Of a stretch of DNA of 64,000 bases, positions 1 through 9,022 are shown one piece after another; position 1 is the first letter of the stretch; every line of letters begins with the position of its first letter. Origin of the DNA: an uncultured Aliiroseovarius sp. Lineage in GTDB: Bacteria; Pseudomonadota; Alphaproteobacteria; Rhodobacterales; Rhodobacteraceae. The notes under the pieces are model-generated. The model saw nothing but the letters and a program-made list of their open reading frames with translations, did no database searches and was not told the DNA's origin. The translations under genes and the position numbers were made by a program. The DNA lies in the NCBI RefSeq assembly GCF_947492455.1, contig NZ_CANLNB010000001.1:124001-188000 (forward strand), read 5' to 3'.

Positions 1-47
1 GCGCCTTTCAGCACGGAACGACGGCTGAACTTGTTCTCTGTTGTCAT
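1..47 (-). CDS. Start of a Tat-exported protein (partial)
   Basis: Only the first 15 codons are inside the window, reading leftwards from an ATG at 45-47. The peptide begins MTTENKFSRRSVLKG, which carries a twin-arginine signature (S-R-R-x-V-L-K), so the product is probably exported folded by the Tat pathway. A GGGAGA ribosome binding site lies 5 nt upstream of the ATG. Many periplasmic solute-binding proteins in this group begin this way, but nothing in the window identifies the mature protein. Confidence 0.6.
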   Translation of the reverse strand, partial: MTTENKFSRRSVLKG

Positions 48-379
48 TGTATTCTCCCGTTGGTTTTTTAGTTTTTGTCTTGCGATAGTTTTTTTCATTA
101 TCCAGCGCACCAATAGCGCCAGGTTATATCGCTTGTTCGGTCCAGTTTTGTAACACCACATTGGCTTCTGGACACAGATCGAGCACAAATCCTCAAAAAT
201 TGGGCCTTAGGCGTGGATTTCTCCTTTTTCTTTCAAGCCTCTATGCATCAAGGCGCAATCTGGATACATCAGCACCCGGGTTCTCGATTTCATTGGACCG
301 ACTCCTCGGCCACCTGAGGAAGTGAACGACCTGAAAGGGTCTTGTGTCAACTACTTAGGCCCGTTGCCTCGAATCTCGC
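48..379. other. Intergenic region, no gene seen
   Basis: This AT-rich stretch separates the partial Tat-signal gene from the DMT permease gene, both on the minus strand. It is the upstream region of the Tat-signal gene and probably carries its promoter. I see no convincing coding frame, tRNA or strong terminator hairpin. A 74-codon open frame on the plus strand that begins here runs antisense into the permease gene and has no ribosome binding site. Confidence 0.5.
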
Positions 380-1219
380 TCATATCGACAGACCAATCAG
401 GGCAACGCCACCTGCCATCAGAACCGCTGCCAGCAGGCGGCGCTGCCAGTTGCCTTCTCCCAAAAAAACAAAGCCAATCAGTGCCGCAAAAATGACCGAG
501 GTTTCACGTAAGGCCGAGACTGCGCCCAGCGGAGCGAAGTTCTTAGCGTACAGGACCAACCCATAGGCGGTCATCGACACCATGCCGCCCAGAATACCGA
601 TCATCCATGTGCGGCGCGGCAAGGCGCGCATGGCATTCCCACGGCGCGCGGCCACGAAACCCGTGATGAAGATATGCAGCACCGAATGCCACGCCCAGTA
701 AGACAATGTGTTGCCAGACAGGCGTACGCCGACCCCATCCACCAGCGAATAGCCCGAGATGCAGACCCCAGTGCCAAGGGCAAAGAAAAGCGCAGCCCGA
801 CCAACCCCGTGCCGAAGTGCTGCCCAGCTGGACACCTGAATGGCCACCGCAATCAGCGCGATGCCAAACCAGGCCTGTGCAGGAAGGATTTCGCCTACGA
901 ACAGCATGGCCCAAAGCGAGACCAGCGCGGGGACAATGCCACGCGCAATGGGGTAAACGACGCTGAGGTCACCGTGCTTATAGGCCTGACCCAGCATGTA
1001 GAAATAGCCAAAGTGGATCACTGTGGAGGCAATCAAGTAGGGCCAGCTTTCCGCCGCAGGCAAGGGCAGCAACGCCACCATCACCAAGCCGGGAATCACA
1101 TGACCCAGCGCCACCAATCCCAGTGTGGCCGTCCGATCCCCCGCCGTTTTCACGATGGTGTTCCATGTGGCGTGCAGCATTGCCGCCGACAGGATGATCA
1201 GGACGATGCCCGTGGTCAT
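380..1219 (-). CDS. EamA/DMT-family membrane transporter
   Basis: A 279-residue protein made almost entirely of hydrophobic helices, about ten, with the two-repeat EamA layout of the drug/metabolite transporter superfamily. The family exports or imports small metabolites through the inner membrane; the substrate cannot be read from the sequence. It is the last gene of the minus-strand operon that starts near 9022, only 4 nt after the iron alcohol dehydrogenase gene. It may export an intermediate or end product of that pathway, which is inference from position. Length is normal for the family. Confidence 0.85.
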   Translation of the reverse strand: MTTGIVLIILSAAMLHATWNTIVKTAGDRTATLGLVALGHVIPGLVMVALLPLPAAESWPYLIASTVIHFGYFYMLGQAYKHGDLSVVYPIARGIVPALVSLWAMLFVGEILPAQAWFGIALIAVAIQVSSWAALRHGVGRAALFFALGTGVCISGYSLVDGVGVRLSGNTLSYWAWHSVLHIFITGFVAARRGNAMRALPRRTWMIGILGGMVSMTAYGLVLYAKNFAPLGAVSALRETSVIFAALIGFVFLGEGNWQRRLLAAVLMAGGVALIGLSI

Positions 1220-1223
1220 TGGG

Positions 1224-2369
1224 TCAGATCACATCTTCAAAGAGTTGCCGCAGGTTTTCACGCGTCAGTTCGACCGGGTTGCCGCCGCAGCTGGGATCCT
1301 TGATGGCCCCTTCCACCAGAGCATCCATCTGATCCGCGCTCACGCCCATCTCGGACAGTTTGCGCGGGATTTCGAAGCTGTCATTGAAGTCTTGCACGAA
1401 GCTTTGGAAGCCTTTGAAGCCGCCCTTGATGCCCAGATAACCCGCCGCACGATCGAACCGATCTGCGATCTCAGCGGCATTGAACTCCAACACCGCTGGC
1501 ATGCAGACTGCATTCGTCGTGCCGTGGTGCGTGTTGAAGATCGCGCCCACCGGGTGTGACAACGCATGGATTGCGCCCAAGCCCTTCTGGAAAGCCGTCG
1601 CGCCCATTGCAGCTGCGGACATCATGTTTGCCCGTGCCTCAAGGTCGGTGCCATCCGCATAGGCGCGCGGCAAATAGTCGATGACCAAACGCATGCCTTC
1701 CAGCGCAATGCCTTGGCTCATCGGGTGATAATGCGGGCTGCTGAATGCCTCGACGCAATGCGCAAACGCATCCAGACCGGTGCCTGCGGTGATGAACTTG
1801 GGCATGCCCATGGTCAGCTCGGGGTCGGCAATCACGACGGTCGGCAGAACCTTCGGGTGGAAGATGATCTTCTTCTCATGCGTGACCGAGTTGGTGATGA
1901 TCGAGGCGCGCCCGACCTCGGATCCCGTCCCCGCCGTGGTCGGCACCGCGATGATCGGCGCAATCGCGTCGGCATCCGCGCGGGTCCACCAATCGCCAAT
2001 ATCTTCGAAATCCCAGATCGTGCGGGTTTGGCCTGCGTAGAACGCCACCATCTTGCCCAGATCAAGACCCGAGCCACCACCGAACGCAATCACACCATCA
2101 TGCCCGCCTGCCTTATAGGCCTCGACACCGGCGTGCAGGTTAATCTCGGACGGGTTCGGGTCCACGTCGCTAAACATGCCGCGGCCCAGACCGGCGGCCG
2201 CCATGATGTCCAGCGTGGCTTGCGTGATCGGCAGATCGGCCAGACCTTTGTCCGTCACCAGAAGCGGCCGCTTCATGCCCGCCTGCGCACAGGCCTCGGG
2301 CAGTTCCTTGATGCGGCCTGCGCCGAATTTCATCGCGGTCGGATAGGACCAGTTTCCAACAAGGCTCAT
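1224..2369 (-). CDS. Iron-containing alcohol dehydrogenase
   Basis: 381 residues starting MSLVGNWSYPTAMKFG. The ATG at 2369 overlaps the TGA of the upstream aldehyde dehydrogenase gene (ATGA), which fixes the start. The family signs are the NAD-binding GGGSGLDLGK segment, the TTAGTGSEV segment and the metal-binding histidines in HCVEAFSSPH and HPVGAIFNTHHG. Group III alcohol dehydrogenases interconvert alcohols and aldehydes with NAD(P). Coupled here to an aldehyde dehydrogenase and a glutamine-synthetase-like ligase, it probably oxidises a gamma-glutamylated amino alcohol or a related alcohol. The substrate is inferred from the neighbours only. Confidence 0.88.
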   Translation of the reverse strand: MSLVGNWSYPTAMKFGAGRIKELPEACAQAGMKRPLLVTDKGLADLPITQATLDIMAAAGLGRGMFSDVDPNPSEINLHAGVEAYKAGGHDGVIAFGGGSGLDLGKMVAFYAGQTRTIWDFEDIGDWWTRADADAIAPIIAVPTTAGTGSEVGRASIITNSVTHEKKIIFHPKVLPTVVIADPELTMGMPKFITAGTGLDAFAHCVEAFSSPHYHPMSQGIALEGMRLVIDYLPRAYADGTDLEARANMMSAAAMGATAFQKGLGAIHALSHPVGAIFNTHHGTTNAVCMPAVLEFNAAEIADRFDRAAGYLGIKGGFKGFQSFVQDFNDSFEIPRKLSEMGVSADQMDALVEGAIKDPSCGGNPVELTRENLRQLFEDVI

Positions 2370-3748
2370 GATGTCACCTTCTTCAGATGGTAGGATTTCG
2401 GGCGTGTCAGGTTGTGGAAGCCGATCACGGACAAACCACCCCCACGCCCCGTGTTTTTGCACCCGGTCCAGCACAGGCCGGGATCAAGATAGTCGGCCCG
2501 GTTCATGAAAACTGTCCCCGTTTCGACCAGATCGCCCACACGCGCGGCACGATCCACATCGCTTGTCCACAGGCTCGCCGTCAGACCGAACTCGCTGTCA
2601 TTCATCAGCGCGATGGCTTCTTCGTCTGACGAGACCTTCATGATCCCCACAACCGGACCAAAGCTTTCATCCCGCATCACCCGCATGTCGTGGTTCACAT
2701 TTGTCAGGATCTGAGGCGTCAGATAGGCACCACCATCATCCTCGGCAAACGTCTCGATATGCGCGACGGCCCCATCGGCCAGCGCTTCCGAGATCTGCGC
2801 GCGGACCTCGTCGGCAAAACGCACATTCGCCATCGGGCCAAGCGTGGTTTCCGGGTCCAGCGGATTGCCCAGCTTATAGCCCTTCACGATCTCGACCGCT
2901 TTGTCGACAAAGTCGTCATACAGGCTCTCATGTACGTAAATCCGTTCGATCCCGCAGCAGCACTGCCCCGCGTTGAACATGGCACCATCGATCAGCGTAT
3001 CGACCGCTGCATCCAGATCGGCGTCCTCCATGACATAGCCGGGGTCTTTGCCGCCCAGTTCGGTCCCCACGCCGGTAAACGTACCCGCCGCCGCGCGCTC
3101 CATCGCCTGACCGCCACCGACTGAGCCGGTGAAGTTCACGAAATCAAACGCATTGCCCGCGATCAGATCATTGGTCACGTCATGCGACAGGAAGACATTC
3201 TGGAACACATCGGCTGGCACCCCGGCCGTGGCAAACGCCGCCGCCATCCGCTCGCCCACCAACAGGGTCTGCGTGGCGTGTTTCAGCACCACCGTGTTTC
3301 CCGCGATCAGCGCAGGCGCGACCGTATTGATCGCCGTCATGTAAGGATAGTTCCACGGGGCCACGACAAAGACCACGCCATGCGGCACGCGCTTGATATA
3401 GCGCTTGAACGTCTCATCCTCGCCCACCTCGATATCTGCCAAACTGTCCGCCGCGATCGAGGCCATGTGGCTGGCGCGTTCGTTGAACCCGCCGAACTCT
3501 CCGCCGTAGCGCACCGGGCGACCCATCATCTGGGCCAGCTCCGGTACGATCTCGTCATTCATCGCGCCAACGGCGGCAACACCGGCCATCACCAGCTCCA
3601 CCCGCTCAGCCAACGGACGCGCAGCCCAATCTGCCTGAGCAGCCCGCGCACGTGCTACGACCGCCTCAGCGGCCTCCAGCGACAACACCTCGCGCTCGGC
3701 AAAGACCGATCCATCAATCGGCGAGATACATTTCAACATTTGGCCCAT
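2366..3748 (-). CDS. NAD(P)-dependent aldehyde dehydrogenase
   Basis: 460 residues from MGQMLKCISPIDGS. I chose the ATG at 3748 because GGAGG lies 6 nt upstream; a longer frame to 3844 has no such site. Aldehyde dehydrogenase superfamily marks are present: the cofactor-binding VVAPWNYPY segment, the catalytic glutamate in ELGGKDPGYV and the catalytic cysteine in FNAGQCCCGIER. The protein should oxidise an aldehyde to the acid. It sits directly between the gamma-glutamyl ligase and alcohol dehydrogenase genes, as puuC-like enzymes do in gamma-glutamylated amine pathways. The exact substrate is not known. Confidence 0.9.
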   Translation of the reverse strand: MGQMLKCISPIDGSVFAEREVLSLEAAEAVVARARAAQADWAARPLAERVELVMAGVAAVGAMNDEIVPELAQMMGRPVRYGGEFGGFNERASHMASIAADSLADIEVGEDETFKRYIKRVPHGVVFVVAPWNYPYMTAINTVAPALIAGNTVVLKHATQTLLVGERMAAAFATAGVPADVFQNVFLSHDVTNDLIAGNAFDFVNFTGSVGGGQAMERAAAGTFTGVGTELGGKDPGYVMEDADLDAAVDTLIDGAMFNAGQCCCGIERIYVHESLYDDFVDKAVEIVKGYKLGNPLDPETTLGPMANVRFADEVRAQISEALADGAVAHIETFAEDDGGAYLTPQILTNVNHDMRVMRDESFGPVVGIMKVSSDEEAIALMNDSEFGLTASLWTSDVDRAARVGDLVETGTVFMNRADYLDPGLCWTGCKNTGRGGGLSVIGFHNLTRPKSYHLKKVTS

Positions 3749-3875
3749 GCCAAACCTCCACGATACAGGGCAATCCAGCCCTCTTCCTCTTGCTTCAAAT
3801 ACCTCGGGGAGCGCGAGGGGCGTCGCCATTGTTGCTCGAACCAATGGCGCATCAACGGCGACCCTCGCCTAACAC

Positions 3876-5225
3876 CTACGCCCGCTCGAACCCGCGCGCG
3901 ACTTCCCAATCGGTCACGACGCGCTCGAATTCCTCGATCTCGACCTCGGCGGCGCGGGTATAGTGGTCGACCACATCATCCCCCATCGCAGCCCGCAACA
4001 TCGCAGATCCGTGCAGTGCATCGCGTGCGGCGGACAAATTGCCCGGGATCATTCCAGTTTCCCCCTGATAGACATCGCCCGTGGTCGGCGCCTGAAGCTC
4101 CAACCCTTCTTCAATGCCAGCAATACCTGCGGCCAGCATTCCGGCTATGGCCAGATAGGGGTTCATGTCCGATCCAGGGATGCGGCACTCGACACGCACC
4201 GCCTTGGTACCTTCCCCGCACAGACGGAAACCCGCCGTGCGGTTGTCCACCGACCAGATGATCCGCGTCGGCGCAAAGGTGCCCTTCATAAAGCGCTTAT
4301 ACGAGTTGATATAGGGCGCCATGAAATAGGTGTAGTCCGGCGCGTATTTCAACAGACCCGCCATGTAGGACTTCATCAGATCCGACATGCCCAGCGCATC
4401 TTCGGGATCATAAAACGCGTTTGCCCCATCCTTCCACAGCGACTGGTGCACGTGGGACGACGAGCCCACCTTGTCGTGATGCCATTTCGGCAGGAAGGTC
4501 ACGGCATGGCCTTGCTGCCACGCGATTTCCTTCACCGCATGTTTGGCAATCGTATGATACTCGGCATTGTCCATCGCGGGGGCGTATTTGATGTTCAACT
4601 CTTCCTGACCGGTCTCGGCCTCGCCCTTCGAGTTCTCGATCGGCAGACCCGCGCTCCACAGGTGATTGCGGATCGGCCGCATCACGTGTTCTTCCTTGGT
4701 GGTCTGCAGAATGTGGTAATCTTCGTTATAGCCACTGATCGGAGCCAGATCGCGGAAGCCCTCTTTGCGGATCTCGTCAAAGCTTTTCTCGAACAGGAAG
4801 AATTCCAGTTCGGTCGCGGTCATGGCGTCAAAGCCCAGCTCGGCCAGACGCGCCACCTGACGTTTCAGGATCGCGCGCGGGGAATGCGGCACATCCGCAT
4901 GCGTATGGTGATCCAGCACATCGCACAGCACCATCACCGTGCCCTCAAGCCACGGCACCGGGCGCAGGGTCGACAGGTCGGGCTTCATGACATAGTCGCC
5001 ATATCCCCCTTCCCACGAGGTCGAGGCATAGCCGTCCGGCGTCCCCATCTCTAGATCCGTTGCAAGTAGATAGTTGCAGCAATGGGTTTCTTCGTACGCC
5101 CCATTCAAAAAATGGCCCGCGTGGAACCGCTTGCCCATCAGGCGCCCCTGCATGTCGACCAGACATACCAGAACCGTGTCGATGCTGCCTTCGGCAAATT
5201 GGGCTTTCAGATCGTCGAGTGTCAT
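3876..5225 (-). CDS. Glutamine-synthetase-like gamma-glutamyl ligase
   Basis: 449 residues from MTLDDLKAQFAEG, with AAAGAGG 6 nt upstream of the ATG at 5225; an alternative ATG lies five codons upstream. The catalytic glutamine synthetase fold is clear: the glutamate-rich TATELEFFLF strand, the ATP-site loop KVGSSSHVHQSLW and the NRTAGFRLCGEG segment. Proteins of this branch (PuuA, GlnT, IpuC types) often ligate glutamate to amines rather than to ammonia. The neighbours (aldehyde and alcohol dehydrogenases, an amidohydrolase and a TRAP importer) support gamma-glutamylation of an imported amine or amino alcohol. Ordinary glutamine synthesis is unlikely, and the substrate is open. Confidence 0.85.
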   Translation of the reverse strand: MTLDDLKAQFAEGSIDTVLVCLVDMQGRLMGKRFHAGHFLNGAYEETHCCNYLLATDLEMGTPDGYASTSWEGGYGDYVMKPDLSTLRPVPWLEGTVMVLCDVLDHHTHADVPHSPRAILKRQVARLAELGFDAMTATELEFFLFEKSFDEIRKEGFRDLAPISGYNEDYHILQTTKEEHVMRPIRNHLWSAGLPIENSKGEAETGQEELNIKYAPAMDNAEYHTIAKHAVKEIAWQQGHAVTFLPKWHHDKVGSSSHVHQSLWKDGANAFYDPEDALGMSDLMKSYMAGLLKYAPDYTYFMAPYINSYKRFMKGTFAPTRIIWSVDNRTAGFRLCGEGTKAVRVECRIPGSDMNPYLAIAGMLAAGIAGIEEGLELQAPTTGDVYQGETGMIPGNLSAARDALHGSAMLRAAMGDDVVDHYTRAAEVEIEEFERVVTDWEVARGFERA

Positions 5226-5241
5226 AACTGCCTCTTTCAAG

Positions 5242-5269
5242 AAAAGCGGGGGCGGCAGGTGGCCGCCCC
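5242..5269 (-). terminator. Hairpin with T tract between dctP and ligase genes
   Basis: On the minus strand an 8-bp GC-only stem (GGGGCGGC/GCCGCCCC, 5 nt loop) is followed by TTTTCTT. It lies just after the solute-binding protein stop codon and before the ligase gene. This is a likely intrinsic terminator or mRNA-stabilising stem that makes binding-protein transcripts more abundant than the enzyme genes downstream. Read-through would be needed for the rest of the operon. Confidence 0.5.
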
Positions 5270-5280
5270 ACGCGGTATCA

Positions 5281-6315
5281 TTAACCGTAGCGATAAGGCC
5301 GTCCAGCCTTCTGCATGTCGGCGTTATACTTGCGGAAGATCTCGACCACTTTGGCCTTGGTCGGACTTTCTGCGGCGATCTCGTCCCAGAAGGCGACGGC
5401 GGCGTTCTCGACCTGTGCCCATTCCTCGTCCGGGATGGTGGTCAGGCTCATCTTGTCGCCGTTGACGCGCAGGTTGGCTTCGCCGCCCCAATACCACCAC
5501 TGGCGATAATAATGCGACTGGTCACAGCAGACGCGGAACAGCGTTTGCAGATCTTCCGGCAGCTCGTTCCAGCGATCCATGTTCGCAAAGAACGACCCGG
5601 CCCATGCGCCCGAGATGTTGTTGGTCAGGAAGTAATTGGTCACGTCGGCCCAACCCACGGTGTAGTCTTCCGTGATGCCCGACCATGCGATCCCGTCCAG
5701 CTCGCCGGTTTGGACGGCGACCTCGATGTCTTCCCACGGCAGGGTCACGGGAACCACGCCGAACTGCGACAGGAAGCGGCCTGCAGTTGGGAAGGTAAAG
5801 ACGCGCTTGCCTTTCAGGTCGGCCAGCGAGTTGATCGGATCCTTGGTGGCAAAGTGGCACGGATCCCACGAGCCAGCGCTGACGTGTTTGATGCCAACGG
5901 CCGAATATTCCTCGTCCCAAATCTCGTTCAGGCCGTACTGGTTGAACAGCACTGGCACATCCAGAGAATAGCGCGAGGCGAACGGGAAATAGCCGCCGAA
6001 CACGGTGACTTCCGTGGGCGAGGCCATCGAGTCATCATCCGACTGCACTGCATCAATCGTGCCCTTCTGCATGGCGCGGAACAGCTCGCCGGTCGGGACC
6101 AACTGGTCGGCATAGAACAGCTCGATCTGCATGCGGTCGCCTGCGATCTTGTTGAACATCTCGATCGCCGGGTCGATCACGTGGGCGGCCAGTGCGGGGC
6201 CTGCATAGGTCTGCATCCGCCACTTGATCGTGCCCTGCGCAATCGCAGGCGTTGCCAAAGGTGCCGCGGCCAGTCCGGCCCCGGCGGTGGTTAAAAACTT
6301 ACGTCTCGTCGTCAT
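5281..6315 (-). CDS. TRAP transporter substrate-binding protein (DctP family)
   Basis: 344 residues with an N-terminal export signal (MTTRRKFLTTAGAGLAAAP, ending near ATPAIAQG) carrying an RR that could engage Tat. The mature part is a TRAP periplasmic receptor, recognisable from the WRMQTYAG start, the LFRAMQKGTIDA segment and the KDPINSLADLKGKRV region. It captures an organic ligand in the periplasm and passes it to the DctQM permease encoded immediately upstream. TRAP receptors of this branch usually bind carboxylates or related anions. The ligand here is not deducible, but enzymes in the operon suggest an amino compound. Confidence 0.9.
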   Translation of the reverse strand: MTTRRKFLTTAGAGLAAAPLATPAIAQGTIKWRMQTYAGPALAAHVIDPAIEMFNKIAGDRMQIELFYADQLVPTGELFRAMQKGTIDAVQSDDDSMASPTEVTVFGGYFPFASRYSLDVPVLFNQYGLNEIWDEEYSAVGIKHVSAGSWDPCHFATKDPINSLADLKGKRVFTFPTAGRFLSQFGVVPVTLPWEDIEVAVQTGELDGIAWSGITEDYTVGWADVTNYFLTNNISGAWAGSFFANMDRWNELPEDLQTLFRVCCDQSHYYRQWWYWGGEANLRVNGDKMSLTTIPDEEWAQVENAAVAFWDEIAAESPTKAKVVEIFRKYNADMQKAGRPYRYG

Positions 6316-6348
6316 CTTGTCTCTCCTAGTTGGTTGTTTTTATTATTG

Positions 6349-7668
6349 TTATTTTCCGTACACGTAATTGGGCAGCCAAAGTGCGATTTGGGGGAAGGTC
6401 ATGATGATCGCCAACGCCATCACCATGATAAGGACGAATGGCACGATAGAGCGGTAGATGTCCCCCAGCCCAATTTCTGGCGGTGCCATGGCCCTCATTA
6501 GAAACAGGTTGTAGCCAAAGGGGGGCGTCATATACGCGATCTGGGTGGTGATGGTGTAGAGCACCCCATACCAGATCAGGTCGAAGCCCAGCACTTTGAC
6601 CAAGGGTACGTAAAGCGGCGCCACGATGACCAGCATCGCGGTGTCATCCAGAAACGTACCCATGATGATAAAGCTTAGCTGCATCAGGATCAAAATGACC
6701 CACGGATTCAGCCCCAGCTGTTCGGTAAACAGGTTGTCGATGGCCTTGACCGCGCCCAGCCCGTCAAAGACGGCGCCAAAGCCAAGTGCGGCCAGGATGA
6801 TCCACATGAACATGCAGGAAATCAGCAGGGTCTGCTTGGTGCAGGTCTCGAAAATATGCCACGTCATGCGGCGCTTGGCGACGGACGCAAACAAAGCGGT
6901 CAGCGCGCCAATGGCCGAGCTTTCTACCAGCGAGGTCCAGCCGTTCACGAAGGGCACCATCATCGCGGCGAAGATGGCCAGCGGCAGCACGCCCGCGCCG
7001 AGCAGGCGGATCTTCTCTGCGCGCGAGACTTGGTGCGCGTCCTCCATCGCCGGGCCAAGATGCGGTTGGATTTTGCAGCGCAGCCAGATGTAGATGATAA
7101 ACAGCGTGGCCATCATCAAGCCTGGGATCACCCCTGCCAGCCACAGCTGCCCCACCGGCTGGCGCGCGATCATCGCATACAGCACCAACACGACCGAAGG
7201 CGGCACAAGGATCCCCAGACTGGACCCGGCCTGAATAACCCCCGTGACCATGATTTTGTCATAGCCCCGGCGCAGCAATTCAGGCAGTGCAATAGTGGCT
7301 CCGATGGCCATGCCTGCGACGCTCAGCCCGTTCATGGCGGAGACCAGAACCATCAGGCCGATGGTGCCAATCGCTAGACCCCCATTCACCGGCCCCATCC
7401 AAACGTGGAACATGCGGTACAGGTCATCGGCTAATCGGCTTTCGCTCAGGACATAGCCCATGAAGATGAACATCGGCAGGGTCAGAAGCGGATACCATTT
7501 CATCAGCTTCATCGCGGCCGAGAACGGAATGTCCTGTCCGCCGACGCCCCACAAAAGCAAGGCCGCAATCGCGCCCACGGCTCCGATTGCGCCGAACACA
7601 CGCTGGCCGGTGAACAGCATCAGCATCATCGATGCGAACATGAAAATGGCGATATATTCTTGGCTCAT
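6349..7668 (-). CDS. TRAP transporter large permease (DctM family)
   Basis: 439 residues from MSQEYIAIFMFASMM. The ATG at 7668 overlaps the TGA of dctQ (ATGA), so I reject a longer frame to 7800. The protein has about twelve membrane helices and the family segments LPMFIFMGYVL, GSSLGILVPPSVVLVLY and YMTPPFGYNLFLMR. It is the sodium-driven translocating subunit that works with the DctP receptor at 5281-6315 and the small DctQ subunit. Confidence 0.92.
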   Translation of the reverse strand: MSQEYIAIFMFASMMLMLFTGQRVFGAIGAVGAIAALLLWGVGGQDIPFSAAMKLMKWYPLLTLPMFIFMGYVLSESRLADDLYRMFHVWMGPVNGGLAIGTIGLMVLVSAMNGLSVAGMAIGATIALPELLRRGYDKIMVTGVIQAGSSLGILVPPSVVLVLYAMIARQPVGQLWLAGVIPGLMMATLFIIYIWLRCKIQPHLGPAMEDAHQVSRAEKIRLLGAGVLPLAIFAAMMVPFVNGWTSLVESSAIGALTALFASVAKRRMTWHIFETCTKQTLLISCMFMWIILAALGFGAVFDGLGAVKAIDNLFTEQLGLNPWVILILMQLSFIIMGTFLDDTAMLVIVAPLYVPLVKVLGFDLIWYGVLYTITTQIAYMTPPFGYNLFLMRAMAPPEIGLGDIYRSIVPFVLIMVMALAIIMTFPQIALWLPNYVYGK

Positions 7669-8249
7669 GTGCGTGTCACACCAATCTCGTTGCCGCGAAT
7701 GCGGGCGATGTCTTTGAACAGTTCGGAAATGGCCTGAAGCAGCATCAGGAAGAAGCCGATGACCATGATGGATTTGATGGGCCAGGCATAGGGACGCCAC
7801 GCGGTCGACGAGCGCTCAAGCCGCCCGACCTCCTCAGCCCCCGTGATCAGCCCCCAGAAATAGGAAAACGGCGCGTCGCCCCAATAGCCCAGCGAATAGG
7901 CGGTCGATCCGACGCCGCCCCAGACCAGCACGCCCAGATAGATCAGCAGGAAGAACACCGTGAAGGCGTCAAACCACGCTTTCTTGCGGTCGTTCCAGTT
8001 GTGGTAAAACAGGTCCATCCGCACGTTCGACCCCATCTGGAGTGAATACGGACCGCCCATGATGTAATAGGTCACCATCGCAAACTGCGCCATTTCGAGC
8101 GTCCAAAGCGATGGCAGAAAGAACGTCTTCGAGATCGAGGACCACAACAGGATCCCCATCATCACAAAGAGCCCCCACATCATCACCCGCCCGATGCGAT
8201 AGTTCACGGCATCGACGACATGCACATATATCTTCATGAACGCAGTCAC
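7665..8249 (-). CDS. TRAP transporter small permease (DctQ family)
   Basis: 194 residues if started at the GTG at 8249 (V-T-A-F-M-K-I-Y). This start overlaps the TGA of the upstream amidohydrolase gene (GTGA) and has AAAGGA 7 nt upstream; an ATG four codons inside (8237) is the alternative. There are four hydrophobic helices and the family's positively charged loop after helix 2 (a YHNWNDRKKAWFDAF-like region). It forms the membrane unit with DctM. Confidence 0.85.
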   Translation of the reverse strand: MTAFMKIYVHVVDAVNYRIGRVMMWGLFVMMGILLWSSISKTFFLPSLWTLEMAQFAMVTYYIMGGPYSLQMGSNVRMDLFYHNWNDRKKAWFDAFTVFFLLIYLGVLVWGGVGSTAYSLGYWGDAPFSYFWGLITGAEEVGRLERSSTAWRPYAWPIKSIMVIGFFLMLLQAISELFKDIARIRGNEIGVTRT

Positions 8250-9022
8250 GCGGAGTTCCTTTCGTTCATGGCAGCCTCGGCTGTGGCGACCCACTCCGCC
8301 AGAATTTGTGCGATGCGCGCGTGCTGGGCGGCGGTCTCGATCAGGTCGTTCCGAATTTCAATCATCACGTTCGGCAGACCATACGGGACCGCATGCTTGT
8401 TCAACGTATGCGCCACGCCATCCACCGCTGCGTAGGGTTCGTTCAGTTGCACCTCCATCCCGAGACCGTCGGGAATGGTCTGCATCATGGACAGTGCCAG
8501 ACGGTCGTCATCTCCATGCAGGATGCCGATCTGCACATCCCTCAATTGGCCGCGATAGACAGGCGTGAAACTATGGACCGTAACCATCATGCGAAGGTTC
8601 GGGCGATGCACGCCGATCTGCTCTGTCAGCATTCTTGAGAACGGACGATAGACCTGCGCGACACGCTCGTTGCGTGCGACATCGGAGAGACCCGAGTTTC
8701 CTGGAATATCAAAGATTTCGCTGCGCGCCGGGATCGCGTCTGGCGCTTCTGGCGGGCGATTACAGTCATAAACCAGCCGCGAAATTCCGCCATGCACCAG
8801 CACGGCGTTCATCTGCTGCGCCAGCCCCTTTGCAACGGGCAGCGCGCCGGGATCCCACGCGATGTGGCGGGTCAAGATCTCGGCATCCAGACCCAGCCCC
8901 GAAAGATGCGCAGGCACCCGGTTCGAGGCGTGTTCACACACCACGATCACCCGGGGCGCGTCCCCCATCTGGTCCACATGCACGGCCGGACCGAAAGTTG
9001 AATTCAACGACTGCGATTCCAT
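8246..9022 (-). CDS. N-formylglutamate amidohydrolase family protein
   Basis: 258 residues from MESQSLNSTFGPAV. The family fold is indicated by VVCEHASNRVP, HIAWDPGALPVA, VYDCNRPPEAPDAIP, TVHSFTPVYRG and the late VMIEIRND segment. These acidic and histidine residues form the zinc site of the N-formylglutamate amidohydrolase family. It heads the minus-strand operon. In histidine catabolism the family hydrolyses N-formylglutamate, but no hut genes are nearby. With a gamma-glutamyl ligase in the same operon I suspect it hydrolyses a gamma-glutamyl or formyl amide intermediate. That role is inference. Confidence 0.82.
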   Translation of the reverse strand: MESQSLNSTFGPAVHVDQMGDAPRVIVVCEHASNRVPAHLSGLGLDAEILTRHIAWDPGALPVAKGLAQQMNAVLVHGGISRLVYDCNRPPEAPDAIPARSEIFDIPGNSGLSDVARNERVAQVYRPFSRMLTEQIGVHRPNLRMMVTVHSFTPVYRGQLRDVQIGILHGDDDRLALSMMQTIPDGLGMEVQLNEPYAAVDGVAHTLNKHAVPYGLPNVMIEIRNDLIETAAQHARIAQILAEWVATAEAAMNERNSA

